Positions 56,620 to 64,000 of a stretch of DNA of 64,000 nucleotides are shown here, one piece after another. The DNA is from Acanthochlamys bracteata (lineage: Eukaryota > Streptophyta > Magnoliopsida > Pandanales > Velloziaceae): contig CM034126.1 of NCBI GenBank assembly GCA_019914995.1, positions 9,801,001 to 9,865,000 of the forward strand, in the 5' to 3' direction. The stretch's first letter is position 1, and each line of letters opens with the position of its first letter. The translations under genes and the position numbers were made by a program. Under the pieces are notes generated by a model. That model saw only the letters and a list, made by a program, of their open reading frames with translations, had not been told where the DNA came from and ran no database searches.

Positions 56620-57025
56620 GAGAAAGGATAGAGATACTTAGCCTTTATGCACACTCCCATGTGTTCTACGGCGGTTTGTTGTCGTAAAGATTTTCAAAAC
56701 TAATCTCTACTATTAAATATGAAGAACTATGTGTAGATAATATGCTGACAAATTTTTATCTCAATTGGATTACGAATCGACCTCTATCCGAACATTTGAT
56801 CAAAATAATTCAAAAATATATATATTTTGTCAATTTTTACTATTTATGTTATTCTGATCAAGTAGCCGAATAGAGCTCGATTCGTAATCCGATTAAATTA
56901 AAATTTTATCAGTATATTATCTACTCATAGTTTATCATATTTAATAGTAGAGATTGAATTTAAAAGTCTCTACGATAATAAGACCGTGAAATATGCATAA
57001 GAGCTGGAGAACTTCTATTCTTTCT
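56620..57025. mobile_element. 405-bp palindromic MITE, Mutator-like target duplication
   Basis: The whole element is a long imperfect inverted repeat. The left arm (AGAAAGGATAGAG, AATCTCTACTATTAAATATG, GGATTACGAATCGA, TTGATCA) is mirrored by the right arm around an ATATATAT centre near 56820. The 9-bp sequence ATTAAAAAA occurs on both flanks (56611-56619 and 57026-57034). Long inverted repeats with a 9-bp duplication point to a Mutator-type foldback MITE, although the A-rich flank could match by chance. A truncated relative lies at 7752-8015. No coding frame. Confidence 0.8.
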
Positions 57026-57035
57026 ATTAAAAAAT

Positions 57036-58300
57036 ATAAAATAAAAATTAATAAAAAAATTTTGTAGATGAAATGCCAAACAGCACATAATTTTTAAGGC
57101 TTCAAGCTTAGAACGAAGCTAACTGTTTAATTTGAAGATAATTATTTGCAATTTTTTTATTATTTGTTGGTATGATATCCTTTTAGTTGGAGATTTAAAA
57201 AATGAGGTTGACGTGGCTTGTATATTATTAAAATAACTTTTAAGTGGATTCTAATGCAATTAAAAAATTTATGTTATTTAAAAATAACCGAATTGTTTTA
57301 CATTATTTGTAAATTTATGTTGTATAGTTGAAGTTACTGGGATTCCGCATTTTAGAAATTTTCTATGTAGTCTGTTAAAATTTTAGATAGGAAATCTACT
57401 AAATCTATTTAATTATAAGTGTTTATTTGACACTATTTAAACTTTTTTAATTCAGTTTTTATTTCATATTTTAAAATAAATTTTTTGTAGTATTCACCAT
57501 AATTTTTTAAAATAAAAATATAAATTTTTTTACTTGTAATACAGTTATTATATATTTTATTAATTTTTTAATTAAAAATTATTTTTAAAATAAAAAATTA
57601 TTTTTTAGAAAAATATATATATATTTATTTTATAAAAGTTTATTCTTTAAAAATACTTTCAAATATTAAAAGCCAGCTGAAACCGAGGAAGAGAAAAAAA
57701 AATAAGAATGTGTTTTAATCATATAAAATATAGAAATAATTGTATAAATTAATTTAATAAAAATAACAATCAATGTAAAAGTAAATGTAAATTCAAAATA
57801 ATAATTTAATTCCGAGAAATATGTACTAATTTAACTATTGGAAATTTGAAGCAGAGAAAAAAATCCAAACTAGCATCTGGTAAAGGACAGATGGTCTTTT
57901 TTGAAGAACTGGAACAGTTAAATTTTTGTTGTTTTTTAATTTTAACTTTTTTTAACAAACTACAAGAGGAATCAAGGATGTTTGTCACAGTTCCTCTCAG
58001 AGCAAGCACCAAATCCATCTTCTGGATAACTATTCTTTTAATTTATTTTTAAATTATTTATTTGGGTTTGAGAGGAATACAGGAAAAAGAATTCCTCCTC
58101 GGAGAAAGGAAAGAGATGAATTCTTTTTGGTGCTCTGCTTCAAAATTTTAGTTCTTGCCACTCTCAAATTGAAGCAGTTTTCACTGTGTCTTTGGATAAG
58201 CAAACAGTTACATGCTGATATCTGATTTCTGTTTATTCTCATTTAATGGCGGATATCACTCTTGATTCGTGGAGTAGTAGTAATTGGTAGCAAAATCCTT
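57036..58300. other. AT-rich spacer and upstream region of the small gene
   Basis: Strongly AT-rich to about 57840, including an ATATATATATATTT run near 57615, with no coding frame recognised. From about 57850 the composition becomes more balanced, probably promoter and first untranslated exon of the small gene at 58819. On the plus strand TTG|GTGAGT at 58324 and TTTTGCAG ending at 58533 look like a leader intron. Confidence 0.45.
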
Positions 58301-58682
58301 TCTTTTTGTCTATTTAGTGTTTGGTGAGTCTCTCCTTTGCCCTCAGTTGCTGAGTTCTGCTTTTCTTTTGGTGTAATTTGATCGATTTGATCTGGATTAT
58401 CTCTAAAGCTTTGTAAAGTTGGGACCTTTTCCTTTCTTGGTATTCTTCTCTTGCTTCTTGAGAAATTAGTTTGATCTTTTTGTGCTCTTTTGTCATGAAA
58501 TTGTTAATATTGGCTTCTTGGAATCTTTTGCAGGTAAATCCTTGTAAGAAATTTCTCTACAATCCTAAAAACACTGAGCTGATATTCGGTTTCTAGAGAC
58601 TTGGAGGGTTCAGCTCCCAATTGTTGCCGTCTTTTTGGCGATCAAGGTTGCTGTGAAGTGACTCTCTATCGTCCATCATTTT

Positions 58683-58772
58683 ATGAGCTGGGTTCCTCTT
58701 GGCGCTGGCCTTTTACGGTTACAGATTCTTAAGCACAAAAGATTCAATTTTTTGTTCATGTTTGGATCATGA
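58683..58772 (+). other. upstream ORF 1 in leader of the 58819 gene
   Basis: ATG at 58683, 29 residues (MSWVPLGAGLLRLQILKHKR...), stop TGA at 58770-58772. The stop overlaps the ATG of the next upstream frame in the tetranucleotide ATGA (58769-58772). The uORF lies downstream of the inferred leader intron, so it would be present in the mature mRNA. Confidence 0.5.
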
Positions 58773-58822
58773 GATGCGTATCAAATGGTGGTAACCTGTT
58801 GTTTACTAGGCCATTTTCATGA
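58769..58822 (+). other. upstream ORF 2 in leader of the 58819 gene
   Basis: ATG at 58769, 17 residues (MRCVSNGGNLLFTRPFS), stop TGA at 58820-58822. The stop overlaps the main ATG (58819-58821) in a second ATGA. This arrangement would favour termination-reinitiation at the main start; that is inference. Confidence 0.5.
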
Positions 58823-61800
58823 GGGTCTCACATTGCAAGCCCTACTGTCCTTCAGTCTGCTTCTCAAGGTCGTCTGGTAGCCTGCATCCTCCTTGTACTG
58901 TGAAGTTGGAGGATGTCCGCAATGTTGTTCCCAGCCCAACATCGGTTGCTAGTGTTGTTGAGGAGAAAGTTTCTGATGAGAAGGCTGATGAAGTGGAGAA
59001 GCACGAACCAGAAGATGCCAAACCCGAGGTTTCTTTGAAGAGCTGCCTTAAGAAGTCTTCAAGTTCAGATGACTCGGGTTCTGGGGTAGTGGAGAAGAGG
59101 AATATCAAGTGGATGGATGTCGTGGGAAAGGAGCTCGTGGAAATCAAAGAGTTTGATTCTGTGTAAGTACCCTGTTCTCATTGGTTTTATACTCTTCCAT
59201 TTTTACTTCTTTTACAGCTTTGATTTGCTTGGAGAGGCTTCAGTTTGGGTTTTCGTCTTTGCTACTTGTGTAGAATCATGCATGAATGTTGTGAAATATC
59301 ATGTAGAAGATGATCATTTTTCTCTTTTTTTGAAAAAGCAATTGGAGTTGACAGATCAAAGTTTGAATGTAAGCTATTGCAACAATCTGTTTGTTTACTT
59401 CTAAGAAAGCAATCAAATGTCCAAAGAAGCTAAAATTTCAGTAACTTAGAGAAATACTTCTGTAAGTTATCAGAATTAACCAATTGATCTCAAAGACTAC
59501 TTGTAGGAAGCTCAAATACTTACTATCATAGGGGAGTTGCGCTTCATAGTTGCCTTGGAGCTTAATATTCTTGCTGTCACTTGTGACAATTTTACAAGCT
59601 ATGGCAGCATTGCATTCTCTAATAAATTCTCGTGCACACTGAGGAGAGTTGAACAGGAAAGAAATCGGAAATTTGATTTTGCTTCTATCAGATCTTGATA
59701 TAAAATTTGATTGGCCCCTGAAAGTTTAGGGGCCAATTGACTTGATTTCATCTAGTTGCCCCTTTCCTCATTTGTCCATTGTAAGACAGCGATTCCAAAC
59801 CTCACAGTTCTGTCACAAAGAGACTAGAAGTGCAGTCAAATGCTACAAACTGGAACTGTTTTAGTACCTCCACCTCTATGCTCTAATTGCTTGCGAGGTT
59901 CTTGACAATGGTTGTATGTTTCAAGGTATAGCCTCACAGAATAGTTGGCCTGCTTAGAACTGTGCATATCCCTTAATTTTACAGAAAAACCTCCTAGTTG
60001 CTAGTAACAATAGTCAGGATTCTGAAGTAAATTGGTTACTGGCGTACTTGCCACCCACAATTTTTAGGCAAAGAAATGTATCTCAGTGTCTGATTCATTA
60101 ATTATCTTAACTAGGACTGGTTTCAAGATAATCTGTCTGAGTTCATACTGAGCGCTGATATGTCTTGTCATGAATATATATCTAGATATTTTAACATGTG
60201 ATCCGAAGATGTTCGGCGACACTCACTATTGTCAGGATTTCTTAGGGAGAACTGAAGTAGTTAAGTGCTACTTAGGGAGACCTAAGTAGTTAAGCTGTTC
60301 TATAATGATCCAGCAGTCTGCTACTTATACTAATTGGCTTTACAAGATTTACAGAGACCTAAGTAGTTAAGTGGATCAATCTCTTCGAATTTACCAAAAA
60401 ATGAGAAGTCCTAATATTCTAGAAGTAGGTAGATCTCCTCAAGCATGGTAACTTTGCCTCATGGAAAGAGATACAGCAAAGTCAAAACTTTTCAAGAAAG
60501 GCAAAAATCAGTTTTACCAGTTGATTCAGTGGGGAAATTGAGTTCGAAACAGGTCGAAAAGCACTTGCACCAAACAACGGTGGGTGCTCATGTTTGTGCT
60601 TCTTTTTGACCTGGCCCAAAATCATATAAAAACAATGTTGTGTTTTGGCATTGTATGTTAAAATTATGCTCTCAGTTTTACAGATGGTTCGGATCATTCT
60701 CTGACTAAACTGACTGATCCACTATAACCTAGATTCATCTGGATCAACAAGAAAATGTAGCTTGCAGTCTTGAAATCTAGGCTACTTTTTTGTAATATAC
60801 AATGGTACAAGGATAGTAAGTGATTAGATGCAATTTGTATTCCATGCTCAAATTTTGGGTGTTGGATACGAGTAAGATTATGCTCCAGAGGATATGAGCA
60901 ACAGAGGACAGCATCAGTTGTGCACTCATACCTAGAGCGCTTTAAGTTTTTTGTCAATGTAAGGGAAAGTCCCAGCTTCCAGAGAAATATGGATGGTCAA
61001 TGGCAAAAATTTTTGATTGCTGTAGCTCAATCTATGTATGTAGCACAAAGACACCATCAAGCAGCAGCTGAAAGTGTTCAGGATTAGTAATGATGCTAGT
61101 ACACAATAGACCATGGAACTCTTGAAAGGCAGTTTCTCTAGCAGAATATTTTGGTAATGGGGTGTGAGAAATGTTAGTTCTGCAGGCTGCGACAGTGTAA
61201 AATTCATCCGTGAAAGATTTTTGTAAGGCAGAAATCGGAAACAGCATACTCACCACCATTTGTGTCTGATACTAACATGGAGATTGGGTTGTTTTGGATA
61301 AAGAGTTCAATTTGTGTACAAAACAGTAATTGATGTCTATTATCTGAAAGGATTAAGAGAAAAACTTGGTTCTGTTATATTTGATCATTGATTCCACATT
61401 CTTCTAAGTTAATTAAATAAACCACTTGTGTTTAACTATTAAGAAACTTAAATCTTTGGCATTGTACCTTTGTTTGGTTCAACAAGCGATTTCAAACACC
61501 TTAATTCTGAGATCGCAAAGTTTTGGTTTGCTATAACGGCAGTTTTCTTATAAACCTTTTTCTGCTGAGAATTGCAAACTAATAGTTTGAGAAAGTGTTA
61601 GTTGCATAATTTATTTTACTAGCTGGTATGTTATTATTGCATAACATGATTAAAAAGAAATCCATGCATAACACATGATGCTCTTGCTAATCACCCCTAG
61701 GAATTTGTATCCCCAACAAAAGCAATTTCAGATTCATTCTCCCTCCCGGTCCACGAATTCTTATTTCTGGCGACTCTTACTTGTCCCCACTTGTGCAGTG

Positions 61801-61859
61801 AATTGGGAGATCCGGAGGACAATGATGGTGGCCATTTCTGTGCTTGTGTTATTCAATGA
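58819..61859 (+). CDS. small plant protein of unknown function, SCLKK motif
   Basis: Two exons, 58819-59162 and 61799-61859, join (phase 2) to give about 134 aa. The sequence is polar: a Cys/Ser-rich start (MRVSHCKPYCPSVCFSRSSG), an acidic middle (EEKVSDEKADEVEKHEPEDA), the motif KSCLKKSSSSDDSGSG, then NIKWMDVVGKELVEIKEFDS, and an acidic end closing HFCACVIQ. The SCLKK ... W.D..GKEL.E..EF pattern with a Cys-rich C-terminus recurs in a small family of uncharacterised plant proteins I have seen; no domain or function is known to me. The intron is 2,636 bases and contains short tandem repeats. The leader holds an intron and two chained uORFs, suggesting translational control. Confidence 0.75.
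60241..60378. repeat. 30-bp tandem repeat in the intron of the small gene
   Basis: CTTAGGGAGAACTGAAGTAG at 60241 and CTTAGGGAGACCTAAGTAGT at 60271 start two adjacent 30-base copies. A third partial copy (AGAGACCTAAGTAGTTAAGT) begins at about 60353. The function is unknown. Confidence 0.75.
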
Positions 61860-63080
61860 CTCCGATGTCCATTTGTGGCACATCGATCTGAAATGAGTTA
61901 GGAGCCCTCTTTTTTGCTTTAAACTGAAGCCTGGGGACTGTCGCCCAAGTTTTTGTATTAATATCAGTTTTGAATTGCTATGTTTGTTTGAGAAGATGAT
62001 AGCTGCTCCAAGAAATGGAAGTACGCTTCTGTCTTGTGTTCAATCTTTTTCTTCATGTTATTTTTGCTTGTAAATATAAAAAGCATGGCTTGAGACAAGT
62101 TTGAGTACATATAATTAGGTGATATTTTGTTCACTCATAGATCTTTTCATGCCATATTTAGGAGAATTTTGTTTCTTTGGTCGAAAAAAGTCATTTCATT
62201 TCTTTATACACCAAATATTCTAGTTTCTTTGAGCAGTGAGAAGGTAGGACGTTTGGTCAGCTCATCCAAATTCTGACTGCAATACAATTTTAGCTACGTT
62301 TTGTGGAATCCAAATTAAAGCACGGAAGTGCATAATGTGTTGGTGGTGTTTCTGTTCGCTGTAGTTTTTTTTGAGTTCTTTCGGCAGTTGAAGTGAATCT
62401 TAGCTAGTCTTTCTTATAAAGGTTATGATCTATGACATATAACTGTTGTGCCCTTATCAAAATTTCTCCAAAGATCAAAGAAGAAGTGCATGGTAATGTT
62501 GTTACATTTCTCATTGCTCCTCTTTCCTCTTTGCCGAACTGTTTCTGACATTTCTGCTTGTTACCATTACCCTGTCATTGCTTTATCTCTATGCCCTAAG
62601 CCCTGGTCTTTATCAGGTAAAAGTTTTCTCTTTTCATATCTATAGAATCCTTCCGTTTGCTTATATTTCCTTTATGATGATTTTTCCAGCGAAGCTGGTA
62701 TGTGTTTGATAGCTGCAGGAAATCATGCAAAGCATTTGTTGTAGGGCATGGAAAATTTGGAAAGAAGGTTTCAGCTCTGAGGAGTTACGCAAAGCAATGA
62801 TTGATTTCCATGTGTTTTGCTATCATGTCCTGTCACAAGAAATAATGCTTCTTCTGCCAAAGCACCTTACAGAGCATGCTGCTGCCTATTCGTTGCAGAG
62901 CCTACCTTACTAACTTTAGACAGTTTAGTTTAGTACTGGTGTTATTCGGTGTCTTTCAGTAGTGCAATCTTTTCTGTTTTTTCTTACAACAAACAGATTG
63001 AAAGATTTGGCAGAAGTCATCATTCTGACCATGCCAAGCAAATGTTGCTTCAGTTTCAAGCATTAATATTTCAAATGTGT
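61860..63080. other. 3' UTR and spacer without recognisable gene
   Basis: The first 200 bases or so are likely the 3' UTR of the small gene. The rest contains only short frames (60-65 codons) on the plus strand near 62448 and 62725 that match nothing I know. No RNA gene is recognised. Confidence 0.45.
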
Positions 63081-63540
63081 CACTACAAAAAAATTTGACC
63101 TTGACGAAAACGAACAATCAGTATAAACAATTATCTAACTGCATTAAAAACAATCGGTATTTAATTGACAATAAACTTTCGTTAAAGTAATTTTCGACTA
63201 ACTGATTCAGTTAATCGGCATGTAAAATTATGTTATTGATTGATGGCGGCAGTTGGTAAATACCGATCTGTCGCTAGATTTCAGTCCGTTGATAGTTATG
63301 TTTATAGTAATATACAGTAGATGACAAATTCAAGTACAAAATAATTGTGATCAACATATCACAAGACAATTATTATTGAAAAATTAATTTTAATCAACGT
63401 AAAGAAATTTTTTTTTTAAGATTCTAAATTTGTCGATGCAGATTAATATTCATTTTAGCTACAAAATGCACTTCGCATATTTTAAAAACCGAATTCCCTA
63501 TTAATAAACTTAATATAATGCACTACTTGTCAAAAAAATA
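63081..63540. mobile_element. left end of a CACTA-type transposon
   Basis: The terminus CACTACAAAAAAATTTGACC at 63081 is the classic start of CACTA (En/Spm) elements. It is followed by short subterminal repeats of the kind AAACAATCGGTA/AACAATCAGTATAA. The opposite end (TTTTTGTAGTG) is not in the window, so the element is either truncated or continues to the right. The annotated right limit is arbitrary. The preceding TGT would be the 3-bp target duplication. Confidence 0.6.
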
Positions 63541-64000
63541 AAAAAGAAAAAGTACATAGAGCCGCCGCTATGTATTGGTTGTGGAACGAAAAGCGTTCCA
63601 GATCCAGAAGTTTCTTAACTAACGAACCGAAAGCATGTGTGGGGCCCAACGGGACTGATATAACCCGGCCGACCAATCTCGAGAGGTAGAAAGAGAGAGA
63701 GAGAAAATAGAAAAGTCAAAATAATTGAATTCAAAGGTCGGCATTGGAGTCCATAACACCACACACATAAATAAATCGCCTCTGATTGGTTCTTATTTTG
63801 AATCTCTTGTGGGGTGCCTTGGTGGGTCCCACTTGGTTCTTCGTATGCAGCTTACGGGAACTCTGGAGTTTGGCTCGGCTCGGCTCTGGTGTAAGGAATA
63901 TATTTTTAGAGATCATTCGACTTTGCTTAAACTATAATATATTTAAAACTAATTTTTTTCTTGATTTTTTAAAAAAACGTTTGTTTTTCTAATTTAAGAT
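63541..64000. other. unassigned right edge
   Basis: Contains a GA-rich run near 63688-63708 and a G/C-richer stretch (63580-63680). Overlapping short frames on both strands at 63725-63992 match nothing known. It could be transposon interior or the promoter of a gene to the right. Confidence 0.35.

Overview
The window is nuclear DNA from a flowering plant, probably a eudicot. Genes are split by GT-AG introns, the spacers are AT-rich and full of small DNA transposons, and the families include an S-domain receptor kinase, chloroplast NDH subunits, a plant KASH protein, a YTH m6A reader, a subtilase and an RLCK-VII kinase. All exon joins below were worked out by eye from frame, splice dinucleotides and family knowledge. 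Boundaries may be off by a base or two.

Left third (1-19200). No gene is recognised in 1-2690. An intact 7-exon S-domain (G-type lectin) receptor-like kinase lies on the minus strand at 2691-7104. A spacer follows with a truncated foldback MITE and a decayed hAT-like region carrying a glycine-rich coding fragment. Next are two head-to-tail paralogues with a galactose-mutarotase fold and the same 3-exon layout. They match PNSB2 (NDF2) and NDF5, which in Arabidopsis both serve the chloroplast NDH complex. SINE1, a nuclear-envelope ARM-repeat/KASH protein, converges on them from the minus strand.

Middle (19200-41400). ING2, an ING/PHD histone reader, is on the minus strand and has a complete hAT MITE in its largest intron. 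It is divergent from TBP (TATA-binding protein, plus strand). After a 5-kb stretch without recognisable coding sequence comes an ECT2/ECT4-type YTH-domain m6A reader on the minus strand. A 1.17-kb non-autonomous hAT element with a perfect 8-bp target duplication follows.

Right third (41400-64000). An intact 10-exon subtilase is on the minus strand. Then come about 7.7 kb of spacer with one candidate micropeptide exon, a PBL16-type receptor-like cytoplasmic kinase on the plus strand, a 405-bp palindromic MITE, a small plant protein of unknown function whose leader holds two chained ATGA-overlapping uORFs, and a CACTA-type transposon end near the right edge.

The genes are ordinary nuclear housekeeping, signalling and chloroplast genes rather than a co-operating cluster. 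The exception is the PNSB2/NDF5 pair. By memory of Arabidopsis locus numbers, SINE1-ING2 (At1g54385-At1g54390), NDF5 (At1g55370), ECT4 (At1g55500) and TBP2 (At1g55520) all fall close together on chromosome 1, so the left and middle parts look like a conserved block. I saw no previously undescribed multi-gene system. The most unusual signals are the uORF relay at 58683-58822 and the well-preserved transposon insertions.
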